From: JBGTBQ01 sp041749275
GTDB lineage: Bacteria > Acidobacteriota > Blastocatellia > Pyrinomonadales > Pyrinomonadaceae
DNA length: 39,720 bases
Assembly (NCBI GenBank): GCA_041749275.1
Contig: JBGTBQ010000059.1
Span: 1-39,720, forward strand
Direction: 5' to 3'
Shown: positions 17,835 to 27,472 of the stretch, piece after piece
How positions within the stretch are numbered: the stretch's first letter is position 1
How the letters are laid out: the number at the start of each line of letters is the position of its first letter
Program-made: the position numbers and the translations under genes
Notes under the pieces: generated by a model
What the model saw: the letters and a program-made list of their open reading frames with translations, nothing else
Databases searched by the model: none
What the model was told of the DNA's origin: nothing

Positions 17835-17900
17835 GGGTGTTGGGTTTTGGGTGCTGGGTTCGGAAGAAAACCAAAACCCAACACCTAAAACCCAACACCC
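17835..17900. repeat. Large inverted repeat between oppC and oppD
   Basis: An arm of GGGTGTTGGGTTTTGGGTG-type sequence (17835-17863) faces its near-perfect complement at 17871-17900, giving a stem of about 29 bp with a very short loop. The arms are themselves direct repeats of TGGGTNTTGGGTTT. It fills almost all of the 84-base gap. A dispersed genomic repeat is likely; a role in mRNA processing or attenuation is possible. No T-run follows on the minus strand, so it is not a classic terminator. Confidence 0.75.
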
Positions 17901-17903
17901 CTT

Positions 17904-18998
<1,095 letters not shown>

Positions 18999-19002
18999 GG
19001 CG

Positions 19003-20013
19003 TCAATACCTGATGCGCGGATCAATGAACCCGTAGGCAATGTCAACCAGAAGGTTGAAGATCAAAATCAGGATCGAGATGAAAGCGACGATGCCGATAA
19101 TCAACGGCTCGTCGCGCGAGAAATTCGCATTGATGAAGTAGTTCCCCAAACCGGGCAGCGCGAAGATGCGCTCGACCACGACCGTCCCCGTAACGAGGAA
19201 GGCGAGGGCCGGGCCGGTGTACGAGACGACCGGCAGGATGCCGCCGCGCATGACGTGACGGCGCACCACCTCCGGTTCACTCAAGCCCTTCGCACGCGCC
19301 GTCCGCACGTAGTCGGCCCGCAAGACTTCGAGCATCCCCGAACGCGTGAGGCGCGCGATGACGGCCATGTAAATGGCCGAAAGTGTAAGGATGGGGAGAA
19401 TGATATTCTTGCTGGGGAAAGCTCCCCAGCGCGCGGGCGGCAGTATGTAAAGCGAAAGGGAGAAGACGAGGACGAGCAGCGGCCCCAGCACGAAGTTCGG
19501 CACCGAGATGCCGAGCATCGCCAACGCCATCGAACTGTAGTCCCACTTCGAGTTCTGCTTGAGCGCGGCAATCGTCCCGGCGGTCAGCCCGACGATGAGC
19601 GCCAACATATAGGCGAGCAGGCCGAGCGTCGCCGAGACCGGGAGCGTCCGCAGCAAGATGGCGTTGACCGACTGTCCGGGGTAGGTCAGCGAGTCGCCGA
19701 AGTAGGGATAAGGATGCCACTCGTATTCCCTTAACGTCTTTCCCTCGGCGTCCTTTACTTCCTTACCGCTGGCGTCAAGCACTGGCCCGTACTGAAAACC
19801 GAAGACGCCGGCCATCACCCGTCCGTACTGCACGTACCACGGTTTATCAAGACCGTATTTGGCCTTGATGTTGGCCTCGATGGCCGGCGGCAGTCGCTTC
19901 TCGCCTGTGTAGAAGTTGCCCGGCGCGAGCCGGATCAATCCCCACGTCAGGCTCACAACGATGAGCACCATCGGGACGAGGATGAGCAGGCGTTTGATGA
20001 TGAATCTGAACAT
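19003..20013 (-). CDS. oppB: Oligopeptide ABC transporter permease OppB-like
   Basis: About 336 residues from the ATG at 20013 (MFRFIIKRLLILVPM), which gives the normal OppB beginning; a start at 20025 adds four residues. The first helix is followed by a large extracytoplasmic loop (YTGEKRLPPAIEANIKAKYGLDKPW), as in OppB. Five further helices and the EAA loop (DYVRTARAKGLSEPEVVRRHVMRG) follow, ending in YGFIDPRIRY. With OppC it forms the membrane channel. A hairpin sits in the gap between the upstream lipoprotein gene and this start. Confidence 0.92.
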   Translation of the reverse strand: MFRFIIKRLLILVPMVLIVVSLTWGLIRLAPGNFYTGEKRLPPAIEANIKAKYGLDKPWYVQYGRVMAGVFGFQYGPVLDASGKEVKDAEGKTLREYEWHPYPYFGDSLTYPGQSVNAILLRTLPVSATLGLLAYMLALIVGLTAGTIAALKQNSKWDYSSMALAMLGISVPNFVLGPLLVLVFSLSLYILPPARWGAFPSKNIILPILTLSAIYMAVIARLTRSGMLEVLRADYVRTARAKGLSEPEVVRRHVMRGGILPVVSYTGPALAFLVTGTVVVERIFALPGLGNYFINANFSRDEPLIIGIVAFISILILIFNLLVDIAYGFIDPRIRY

Positions 20014-20071
20014 GATCGCCCCCACTACAAATGGCGGATTGCGGAATGAAGAGCCGACGAGGAGACTTTGA

Positions 20072-20144
20072 GACGGGGAGAGGGGGCGAAGGAGTGAAGG
20101 AGCGAGAGCAGCTCTCCGATCAATTGTCGCCCCATCTCCCCGTC
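20072..20144. repeat. Intercistronic stem-loop between the binding-protein gene and oppB
   Basis: Bases 20072-20089 and 20127-20144 are inverted copies over 18 bases with one mismatch, leaving a 37-nt loop that itself contains a small palindrome (GAGAGCAGCTCTC at about 20104-20116). In many importers such a stem-loop protects the highly expressed binding-protein message. That role here is an inference. Confidence 0.6.
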
Positions 20145-20177
20145 CCTCCTTCTCCCTGTCTCAGTCATCCGTAATCG

Positions 20178-22157
20178 TCAATCGTTCATGTTTGAGGCGC
20201 TCGGATCCCACTTCGAGCGGTCGTATTCGATGTAGACGTACTTCCACGCGTGCATCGTGCCGGGGTTCGGCTCAAGCCCTCTGACGTAGGGCTTCTTCAT
20301 CGCGTTGACGGCATTGGTCATAAGCGGGATGACGGGCTGCTCTTCGAGCATGTATGCCTCGGCCTTCGCCAGCAGCTCGTAGCGCTTCTCCGGAGAGCTT
20401 GCGGCGTTCGCGTCGTCGAGCATCTTGTCGAACTTTGAGTCTGTCCAGCCGGTGCCGCTCTCGCCCTGCGACGACAGGAGCGCAAGGAAGGTGTAGGGGT
20501 CCATGTAGTCGCCAACCCAGCCGCTGCGCGCGATGCCCTTGTATTCGACATTTGAGCGCTGTTGCAGGAAGGTGCGGAACTCGACGCTCTTGAGTGGGAC
20601 GGTGATACCGAGGTTCTGTTTCCACTGCGCCTGAATAAACTCGGCAGTGGCCGCGTTCCCGCCATCCGGATTATAAGTCAACTCGATCTCGCTAACAGGC
20701 ACCTTTGACGGGTCGTACTTGCCTGAAGCATCTTTGAACCCCGCTTCGGCTAACAGTTTTTTTGCCTTCTCAGCGTTGAACTCGTCACCCTTCGGCTGTG
20801 GGTAACCGGGGAAGATGCCTTCCGGCGTGAAAGCCGTGAGCGGCAACACGCTCTTCTTCCATGCGGCGAGCGCATCTTTGTCAATTGCCAAATTCAGCGC
20901 CTTACGGATGCGTTTGTCGGTGGTCGCTCCCTTTTTACAATTGAAGGCATAGAATTCAATCGCCACCTCCGGCGCGTTCATGTAATCGCGCAACGGCTTG
21001 ATGAGGTCAATCCATGCGGAAGGGACGGTGTGGTTCGAGAGGGCGTCAATCTCTCCCGCCTTGTAAAGATTCATCTTCGTCGTGTTGTCCTGTAACGGAT
21101 AGAAGTAAATCTTATTCAGCCGGACGATCTCGGCCTCCCAGTAGTTGGGATTCTTCTTGAGCACGATCTCGTGATAGGGACGGCGCGCTTCGAGCGTGAA
21201 GGCTCCGCTGACAACGATGTTCTGCGCTTCAGTCCAGCGCGTGCCGTGCTTCTCGATGGTCGGGCGGTGAAGAACGCGGAACCATTGGTGCGGCGTGAGA
21301 CCGAGAAAGTATGGCGCGGGCTGGTAGAGCGTGACGCGCAAGGTGTAGTCGTCCACGGCCTCGACGCCAATATCTTCGCCCTTGACGGGGACGAATTCCT
21401 TGCCCTCGACGCGCGCCTTCAGCTTCTCGTCCTTGTCGAGCAGTTTCGCCCGTGCGGTCTCCCCGCCGGGAAGCACCAACCGCAGCGGCCCGCGCATGAA
21501 CTTACTGAACTCGGTCTCGGCCACCACGTCGGTATTAAGAGGCGGCGCGGCGGTCTCGGCTGAATCTTCGGCCTTAGTCGTTTTTGAGGCGGCAGGCTCG
21601 GCCACGCCGGGCGCGGCCTTCACTTCGGAGCCGGCGCTCTTCTCGTCAAGCAGGAACTCGCCCGTGCGCGGGTCACGCACGAAGACGCCGCCCTCGTTGT
21701 AGGCTTGACCGTACTTGATGTAGTAGGCCAGATAAGCGTTGCGTGAAGCGAGTGAGGGAGAAAGACCGCGGCGGAAGGTGTACTCGAAGTCCTTCGCAGT
21801 GATCGGGTCGCCGTTCGACCACTTCGCGTTCTTGCGGAGGAAGAAGACGAACTCCGTCGAATTGCTGTTGACCGTCCAACGTTCGGCGAGCGCGGGGATC
21901 GGCTCCATCGTCTTCGGATGGTATTCGGTCAGGCCGTCATAGAGCGCCGCGTAAATGCGCGCGTCGGGCTGGCTCGTCCCGACCTGCGGATCAAGCGATT
22001 CCGTCTCGGAGCCGGAGACGTAGCGAAGCACCTGATTGGGCGGCGGCTCGACCTTGCCAAAGTACTCGGAACGGTTCGCCTGCGTGGCGCATGACGCGCT
22101 GATGAGAGCGAGTGCGAAAATCATCGCCGTGGCGCGGATGGTTTTGGAAACTGGCAT
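20178..22157 (-). CDS. Peptide-binding lipoprotein (OppA/SBP family 5), copy 1
   Basis: About 659 residues from the ATG at 22157, chosen because AGGAG at 22166-22170 lies 8 bases upstream; a longer ORF begins at 22232. The signal peptide MPVSKTIRATAMIFALALISASC ends in a plausible lipidation Cys, so the protein is a membrane-anchored lipoprotein. The SBP family 5 core is clear (SLDPQVGTSQPD, YDGLTEYHPKTMEPIPALAERW, KNAKWSNGDPITAKDFEYTF). It captures peptides for OppBC. An Ala/Glu/Thr-rich insertion (about residues 185-225) breaks the core and is not typical of OppA. It is longer than the usual ~540 residues and is a paralogue of the next gene upstream. Confidence 0.9.
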   Translation of the reverse strand: MPVSKTIRATAMIFALALISASCATQANRSEYFGKVEPPPNQVLRYVSGSETESLDPQVGTSQPDARIYAALYDGLTEYHPKTMEPIPALAERWTVNSNSTEFVFFLRKNAKWSNGDPITAKDFEYTFRRGLSPSLASRNAYLAYYIKYGQAYNEGGVFVRDPRTGEFLLDEKSAGSEVKAAPGVAEPAASKTTKAEDSAETAAPPLNTDVVAETEFSKFMRGPLRLVLPGGETARAKLLDKDEKLKARVEGKEFVPVKGEDIGVEAVDDYTLRVTLYQPAPYFLGLTPHQWFRVLHRPTIEKHGTRWTEAQNIVVSGAFTLEARRPYHEIVLKKNPNYWEAEIVRLNKIYFYPLQDNTTKMNLYKAGEIDALSNHTVPSAWIDLIKPLRDYMNAPEVAIEFYAFNCKKGATTDKRIRKALNLAIDKDALAAWKKSVLPLTAFTPEGIFPGYPQPKGDEFNAEKAKKLLAEAGFKDASGKYDPSKVPVSEIELTYNPDGGNAATAEFIQAQWKQNLGITVPLKSVEFRTFLQQRSNVEYKGIARSGWVGDYMDPYTFLALLSSQGESGTGWTDSKFDKMLDDANAASSPEKRYELLAKAEAYMLEEQPVIPLMTNAVNAMKKPYVRGLEPNPGTMHAWKYVYIEYDRSKWDPSASNMND

Positions 22158-22165
22158 AGCTTTCA

Positions 22166-22170
22166 CTCCT
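22166..22170 (-). promoter_or_regulatory. Ribosome-binding site that fixes the SBP copy 1 start
   Basis: Minus-strand AGGAG, 8 bases before the ATG at 22157. It supports that start over the upstream in-frame starts. The 294-base gap to the preceding gene holds a perfect TTGACA on the minus strand (22380-22385) but no matching -10 box at normal spacing. Confidence 0.6.
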
Positions 22171-22451
22171 GACACTCTACCCATACCCACTCGGTCACCG
22201 AAAGGCGCGCGGGGTGTGCGGCGCTGCCTCAATGTTATCCCCGCGCGAGCGCCGGAGGGGAGTCACGTTAAATATGTACTCGGACGGACAGGGAGAACTA
22301 AAGGGGTTGCGATTCGTACCCAGTGCGATGTCTGGCGGCACTGAACTTATCACGCTGCCGGTTTACAATCAAGACACTATGTCAACCCGATTCATTGCTT
22401 TAACGATGCGGTGGGGGACACGGCTCGTTGCTTAAAAGATTACTTTTTCGC

Positions 22452-24479
22452 TTACCTCTCGCTGACTTGCATCTGTAAATTAGTCGAGCGTTTAGCGGGC
22501 GGCTTCCACCCCGTCTCGATCCGCACGTGCTTGAGGGAGGGCGCGTCCAGCAAGTTGGAATGAAATCCACTGACGTAAGGTTTTACGAGCGCGTAAGAAG
22601 AAGAGAAATAGACGGGGACGGCGGGCAGTTCCTTCAATGCCTGCGCCTCGTTGAAGATGAGCGCTTTTGGATTTTTCTTTGCCGGCTCAATAGCTAACGG
22701 ATTGGTATTCTCAGCGCTCGGCGTACTCGCAGGTGCGGGCGCTGTATCCATCGCCGCCAAGTCGTTTTCGCCAGCGGTCGTTTTATCACCGAACATTGCG
22801 AGGATATTTGTCTGCTCGTCGGTTGTCTGCATGACGATGCTCCGGCGCACGATCTCGTACTCGCCCGCCTTCGACATCCTTTCATACTCTTCCCAGTCGC
22901 GCACGACAACTTCCGTCTCGACGCCGAGCGCGTTCCGCCACATGCGCGCGACGGCCTGTGCGACGAGGCGCTGCTGCTCGTTGCGGTTTACCAGCAATCG
23001 CACCGGCGGGAAATTCGCGCCGCCCGGAAAGCCCGCCTCAGCGAGCAAACGGCGGGCGCGTTCCACGTCGTATTTGAACGGGGCCGCCGCTTCCGAAGCA
23101 TTGTCCGCCGGTGTCTCAGATGAATTCGAACCGCCATTTTCCGCCGCGACAAGCTTTGCTTTGCCCTCAACTGTATTTTGCTCCGGGAGAAATTTCCTTG
23201 CCGGATCCGTCGCGCCGCCAAGTGTTTCCGCGCTGAGTAGTTCGACATCCAATGCAACGGCGAACGCCTCTCGCACGCGACGGTCATTGAAAGGTGGCCG
23301 CTCGGTGTTGAACTGATAGTAGAGGAGCGCGCCGAAGGTGCCTCGCCGGAAATCTTTGTAGGGCGTCAGAATCTTCACCGCCAGCGGTTCGAAAGCGGCG
23401 TTAGACACAGCATCCACCGCTCCGGCCCGGTATGAGGCGAGGGCCTGTTCCGCATTCTCGGAGGGAACGAAGCGGACGCGGTTGAGTTTGACCGAGGATG
23501 CCGCCCAGTAGTTGGTCGCACGCTCAAGGACGACCGAGCTATCGCCAACCCCCGATAGACGGAACGCGCCGTTCGTGACCAGCGAGGAGGCGGTCGAGAA
23601 ATCCGGGTCTCTGCCGGCCTCATCTTTGAGGGTTGAGAGATCGGCGCCGGGACTTAGTTCATGGACTGGGCGGAAAACCGGATGAGCGACGAGGGATGGG
23701 AATTTCTTGTCCGCTCGTCTCAAGGTGACGCGCAAAGTATGTGTGTCAATGGCTTCCGCGCCGAAAGATTCTTTCGCCGTGGTCGTGCGCGTTTCTACCG
23801 TTGCCCCCTCCCGTGTCGCCGTCGTGCGCGCACCCGCGAGACCCTCTCCCTTCGGCGGTTGGGGGGCGGCCTCTCCCTCGACAGATTTTGCGCCCCGGAT
23901 ATTGGTCAGCAACGTCGCGTGCGGCGCACGTTCGCCGAGACGGAGCGTTCGCTGCCACGAGCGCACGAAGTCGTCCGCGGTGACGTGGTCGCCGTTCGAC
24001 CACGTCGCTTCCTTCCGCAGGTGGAAAGTCCATTGCCGCCCGTCTTCAGAGGATTCCCATTTCTGCGCCACGGCGGGCAGCGGCAACAAAGTCCGTGGAT
24101 CATTATCCGTCAGCCCTTCGTACAGGGCGCGCACAGCGTCTGTGTCTGGAGGTGCGGCGGCGCGCGCCGGATCGAACACGCGAGGCAACCCCCCGTCACT
24201 CCAACGAAATTCCTGTTCGCGGGGCACGACAACTTTTCCGTAAAACTGCTCGCCCTCTACTCCCTCGAAACATCCGCCGCCAAGCAATGCGGCGATGAGC
24301 GTTAGAGAAATAAAGAAGCGGGGCTGAAATTTGTATGGGAGCCGTAGCAGAGTTCGATTCTTCCGACTTTGAAGGCGAGGATTTATCCCGGTGTTTGTTT
24401 CACTTTGAGACGAAGAGGCAAAAGCCCTTTTACGTTGAGCCGGTGTCCTTTCTATTTTCGCTTCAGGCCGTTCCAGCAC
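22452..24479 (-). CDS. Peptide-binding lipoprotein (OppA/SBP family 5), copy 2
   Basis: 675 residues from a GTG. The lipoprotein signal (FISLTLIAALLGGGC) begins only at about residue 55, so ~50 basic and Ser-rich residues precede it. I see no better in-frame start, so the true start is doubtful. The mature part carries the same FYGKVVVP motif after the Cys as copy 1 (YFGKVEPP), then ALYEGLTDNDPRTLLPLPAVAQKWESSEDG and KEATWSNGDHVTADDFVRSW. This marks tandem duplication and strong divergence. Two low-complexity insertions (Ala/Glu/Thr around 190-215, and Ser/Asn/Glu around 425-450) lie in the core. The start is 30 bases downstream of the coaE stop. Likely a second ligand specificity for the same permease. 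Confidence 0.85.
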   Translation of the reverse strand: MLERPEAKIERTPAQRKRAFASSSQSETNTGINPRLQSRKNRTLLRLPYKFQPRFFISLTLIAALLGGGCFEGVEGEQFYGKVVVPREQEFRWSDGGLPRVFDPARAAAPPDTDAVRALYEGLTDNDPRTLLPLPAVAQKWESSEDGRQWTFHLRKEATWSNGDHVTADDFVRSWQRTLRLGERAPHATLLTNIRGAKSVEGEAAPQPPKGEGLAGARTTATREGATVETRTTTAKESFGAEAIDTHTLRVTLRRADKKFPSLVAHPVFRPVHELSPGADLSTLKDEAGRDPDFSTASSLVTNGAFRLSGVGDSSVVLERATNYWAASSVKLNRVRFVPSENAEQALASYRAGAVDAVSNAAFEPLAVKILTPYKDFRRGTFGALLYYQFNTERPPFNDRRVREAFAVALDVELLSAETLGGATDPARKFLPEQNTVEGKAKLVAAENGGSNSSETPADNASEAAAPFKYDVERARRLLAEAGFPGGANFPPVRLLVNRNEQQRLVAQAVARMWRNALGVETEVVVRDWEEYERMSKAGEYEIVRRSIVMQTTDEQTNILAMFGDKTTAGENDLAAMDTAPAPASTPSAENTNPLAIEPAKKNPKALIFNEAQALKELPAVPVYFSSSYALVKPYVSGFHSNLLDAPSLKHVRIETGWKPPAKRSTNLQMQVSER

Positions 24480-24509
24480 GTTAAGGGGGTTCTCCGCTTG
24501 CCAACGCTC

Positions 24510-25124
24510 TCACCCTTCAATGTCGGCGAGGGATATTAACGCATAGAAGACCTCTTTTGTCTTCTCGCGCGCGTCGGTAAAACCTTCTGAAGTGTCTATG
24601 CTGAAATCAGCATAGCGCAACTTTTCCTCCTGCGGCATCTGTGAGCCGATGCGCTTCTTCGCTTCAGCCAGCGTATACCCATTGCGCGCCATCAATCGCT
24701 CAAGTTGCATCGCCGGGCGACAGTGAACGACGATCAATTTATCGAAGCGGAGGTGTCCGCCGGATTCGATCATCAAAGCCGCTTCGACGACCGCCACGCC
24801 GCGCGGGTCTTCCAACTCCCGCTCCTTCAGCCACTCATCCTGCTCCGCGAAGATGAGCGGGTGAAGTATCGAATTCAAGAGTTTGCGCCGCGCCTCATCG
24901 CTGAACACTTCGGCACCCAGTTTCGCCCTGTCGAGCGAGCCGTCTTCCCGCAAAATTCCCACGCCAAACGACTCGACCAACGCGCGGAGACCGGGCGTGC
25001 CCGGCTCGACCACTTTTCGCGCCAGTTCGTCCGCGTCCAACACACGACATCCAAGCTCTTTCAAGACGCCCGCCACGAAAGACTTACCCGTCGCGATTGA
25101 ACCTGTCAGGCCGACACGCAACAT
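24510..25124 (-). CDS. coaE: Dephospho-CoA kinase
   Basis: 204 residues from the ATG at 25124 (a TTG two codons earlier is less likely). It phosphorylates the 3'-hydroxyl of dephospho-CoA, the last step of CoA synthesis. The P-loop is GSIATGKS at residues 8-15. Other family signatures are DADELARKVVEPGTPGL, LDRAKLGAEVFSDEARRKLLNSILHP and HCRPAMQLERLMARNGYTLAEAKKRIGSQ. Length is normal for CoaE. It lies between folD and the binding-protein gene on the same strand. Confidence 0.95.
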   Translation of the reverse strand: MLRVGLTGSIATGKSFVAGVLKELGCRVLDADELARKVVEPGTPGLRALVESFGVGILREDGSLDRAKLGAEVFSDEARRKLLNSILHPLIFAEQDEWLKERELEDPRGVAVVEAALMIESGGHLRFDKLIVVHCRPAMQLERLMARNGYTLAEAKKRIGSQMPQEEKLRYADFSIDTSEGFTDAREKTKEVFYALISLADIEG

Positions 25125-25198
25125 AGTCAACGATCAGGCTCAGGAAAAAGGGAAAATGTGGATACTTTCGCGGTGTGCTCAATAAATACAAAATCAAA

Positions 25199-25230
25199 GC
25201 GCCGCGTTGGCTTCGCGCCGCGTTGGCTTC
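25199..25230. repeat. Tandem 16-base duplication
   Basis: GCGCCGCGTTGGCTTC occurs twice back to back in the coaE-folD gap. It is a simple duplication with no evident function. Confidence 0.6.
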
Positions 25231-25249
25231 AACTTTCCCATCTCCCTTT

Positions 25250-26206
25250 TTACTTTTGCCTTCTCCTCCTCGCCGCCGTAACGGTGTTTCGCATCAGCAT
25301 CGCCACGGTTAGCGGGCCGACGCCGCCCGGCACGGGAGTCAGCCTTCCAGCAACCTTCTCCACCTCCGCCGGGTGCACGTCACCAACCAGCGTATAACCT
25401 CGCGCATTCAAAGTTCGCAGCCGCCTGTCCGCGTTCTCCCCGAACAACTCGCGCACCTTCGCTTCATCGGTCAACTTATTCATCCCCACATCAACCACGG
25501 TCGCACCCGGCTTAACGTGCTCGCCGCGAATCAACCCGATGCGCCCGACGGCGGCGATGATGATGTCCGCCTCGCGCGTCGCGGCGCCGAGGTCAGGTGT
25601 GCGAGAGTGGCAGATGGTGACGGTTGCATCACGTCGCAGGAGCATCTCCGCGACCGGGCGACCGACGATGTTACTGCGACCGACCACGCACGCTCTCGCC
25701 CCGGCTATTGCGACGCCTTCGCGGTCGAGTAGTTCCATAATTCCGGCAGGCGTACATGGGACGAGCGTTTCCTGTCCCAGCATCAGACGCCCGACGTTCA
25801 CTGGATGGAAGCCATCAACATCTTTCTCCGGGTCAATCGCCTCGATGATACGCCGTTCATCAATGTGACGTGGGAGCGGGAGCTGCACGAGGATGCCGTC
25901 CACATCTTCTCGCGCGTTGAGTTCCTCGACCAAACGAAGCAGCTCTTCCGTGGTCGTCGTTTCCGGCAGGGCACGGTGCTCGGAATGCAGTCCCAGTTCC
26001 TCGCTCGTCCGCACTTTATTCTTTACGTAGACCGAAGAGGCTGCATCCTCCCCGACTCTTACCGCGACGAGTCCGGGGATGATCCCAAGTTCGTCTTTGA
26101 GGCGCGCGACCTCTTCGGCGACCTCGCGTTTGATATCGTCCGCGACGCGCGACCCGTCAAGTTTCCGCGCTCGCCCGGCATCGCTCTCTTTCACCATAAT
26201 GGTCAT
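25250..26206 (-). CDS. folD: Bifunctional methylenetetrahydrofolate dehydrogenase/cyclohydrolase
   Basis: 318 residues from the ATG at 26206; another ATG lies at 26197, and an ORF start at 26260 adds 18 unlikely residues. It interconverts methylene-, methenyl- and formyl-tetrahydrofolate. Signatures are SSVYVKNKVRTSEELGL with the catalytic Lys, DGILVQLPLPRHID, DVDGFHPVNVGRL, the dinucleotide-binding VVGRSNIVGRPVAEMLL and the PVPGGVGPLTVAMLMRNT ending. It is slightly longer at the N-terminus than typical FolD (~285). The divergent SCO gene shares the short upstream region. Confidence 0.95.
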   Translation of the reverse strand: MTIMVKESDAGRARKLDGSRVADDIKREVAEEVARLKDELGIIPGLVAVRVGEDAASSVYVKNKVRTSEELGLHSEHRALPETTTTEELLRLVEELNAREDVDGILVQLPLPRHIDERRIIEAIDPEKDVDGFHPVNVGRLMLGQETLVPCTPAGIMELLDREGVAIAGARACVVGRSNIVGRPVAEMLLRRDATVTICHSRTPDLGAATREADIIIAAVGRIGLIRGEHVKPGATVVDVGMNKLTDEAKVRELFGENADRRLRTLNARGYTLVGDVHPAEVEKVAGRLTPVPGGVGPLTVAMLMRNTVTAARRRRQK

Positions 26207-26342
26207 ATTGGATGTCCGGAATCCTAGCACAATCCAAACCGCCCTCGTCAGTGGCCGCAATGAATTATCAGTTCATATCTTCTGACGCATGTTTCTTGAA
26301 ACGAGGTTGCGCCGCTCTGGGAACTATCGGACAATCTTCGGC

Positions 26343-27239
26343 ATGATTCATCCCCGCTGGTATAAATCGCGCAAAGCACTTCGCACGCTCGCTCTGATTG
26401 TGCTCGCAAGCGTCGCCTGCATCGGCTTCGTAAACTGCGCCGGACGGAAAGCCCCGGAAACACGTTATGAATTGAAGGGCAAGGTGGTTTCGGTTGACCG
26501 AACCAACGGACAGGTGGTCGTTGACCACGAAGAGATACCGGGGTTCATGGCGGCGATGGAGATGCCCTTTGCGCTCCCCGACCGAGACGCCATGCAGTCC
26601 ATCGAAGCGGGCAACGGGATTCAGGCCACGCTCGTTGTCACCGACAAGGGCTTCTGGCTTGAAAATCCGATCATCACCAAAGCGGCGAGCGCCGTCCCCG
26701 CCGATGAAAGCCATTCGAGAGAGCCACAAGTCGGGGCGGAAGTTCCCAACTTCTCGCTCATCAATCAGGACGGGAAACCTATTTCCATCAAGCAGAATCG
26801 CGGGCGTGCAGTGCTTCTTACTTTCATCTATACGCGCTGCCCCCTCTCAGACTACTGCCCACTGATGAGCAGCAACTTCGCGGCGGTCAACCGCGAGTTG
26901 GACAAAGACTCCGCTCTGAGTTCGCGGACTCACCTACTTAGTGTCACGCTCGACCCGGAGTTCGACAAGCCCGAAGTGCTCCGCAGCTACGGCGCCGCTC
27001 ATACCGAACGTTACAAAGAAGAGAAATTCGAGCGCTGGGAATTTGCGACCGGCGACCCCGCCGAGATCAGGCGTTTCGCGGAATTTTTCGGCGTCAGCTA
27101 CGTCAATGAGAAGGGACAGATCACACACTCGCTCCGTACCGCGCTCATCTCGCCTGATGGGAAAATTTATAAAGTGTATCGCGGGAATGAGTGGAAACCA
27201 TCGGAAGTAATGAACGACCTGAAGGCGCTCTTTTCTTAG
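26343..27239 (+). CDS. Lipoprotein with CusF-like domain fused to SCO1/SenC copper chaperone
   Basis: 298 residues from the ATG at 26343; an earlier ATG at 26289 is possible but precedes an untypical N-terminus. A signal sequence (LRTLALIVLASVACIG) with a lipidation-type Cys leads to a CusF-like domain, YELKGKVVSVDRTNGQVVVDHEEIPGFMAAMEMPF, whose Met and His residues suit periplasmic copper. A SCO1/SenC thioredoxin-fold domain follows. Its metal-binding pair is Cys166 and Cys172 in TRCPLSDYCPLMS, a CX5C spacing instead of the usual CX3C. The later conserved His is in ITHSLRTALISPDG. SCO proteins deliver copper to cytochrome c oxidase. No oxidase genes are in the window. Confidence 0.88.
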   Translation: MIHPRWYKSRKALRTLALIVLASVACIGFVNCAGRKAPETRYELKGKVVSVDRTNGQVVVDHEEIPGFMAAMEMPFALPDRDAMQSIEAGNGIQATLVVTDKGFWLENPIITKAASAVPADESHSREPQVGAEVPNFSLINQDGKPISIKQNRGRAVLLTFIYTRCPLSDYCPLMSSNFAAVNRELDKDSALSSRTHLLSVTLDPEFDKPEVLRSYGAAHTERYKEEKFERWEFATGDPAEIRRFAEFFGVSYVNEKGQITHSLRTALISPDGKIYKVYRGNEWKPSEVMNDLKALFS

Positions 27240-27240
27240 C

Positions 27241-27434
27241 GCGTGTCTAAAAAGCCCCGTGAGGGGCGGAATGTGTGTCGCCCGCGCCGCTCTCCCCTTG
27301 TTCTTTCAAGCCCCGGAGGGGCGGCAGCGCCTAACATGTCGCTCCTCACAGAGCTTTAGCGACCTCGTGTCACGCGACGGGCTATAAACATTCCGCTCCT
27401 CACGGAGCTTCGGCACATGGCTTTTTAGACATGC
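27241..27434. repeat. 194-bp intergenic element with 16-bp imperfect terminal inverted repeats
   Basis: The ends (27241-27256 and 27419-27434) are inverted copies matching at 15 of 16 positions, with TGTCTAAAAAGCC against GGCTTTTTAGACA as the perfect core. Inside are several short motifs of the GCCCCGNGAGGGGCGG and CGCTCCTCACGGAGCTT type, which fold into small hairpins. There is no ORF. It looks like a MITE or composite REP element. Confidence 0.6.
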
Positions 27435-27472
27435 TCTTAGCGCTGGGTTGAGTGGCTAGGAGCGCAAGAGAT

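Noticed and set aside
17820..17903. Rho-independent terminator between oppC and oppD
   Set aside because: The stem is strong, but no T-run follows on the transcribed strand and the downstream gene belongs to the same importer.
22357..22385. Sigma-70 promoter for the first binding-protein gene
   Set aside because: TTGACA is perfect, but no acceptable -10 hexamer lies 15-19 bases downstream.
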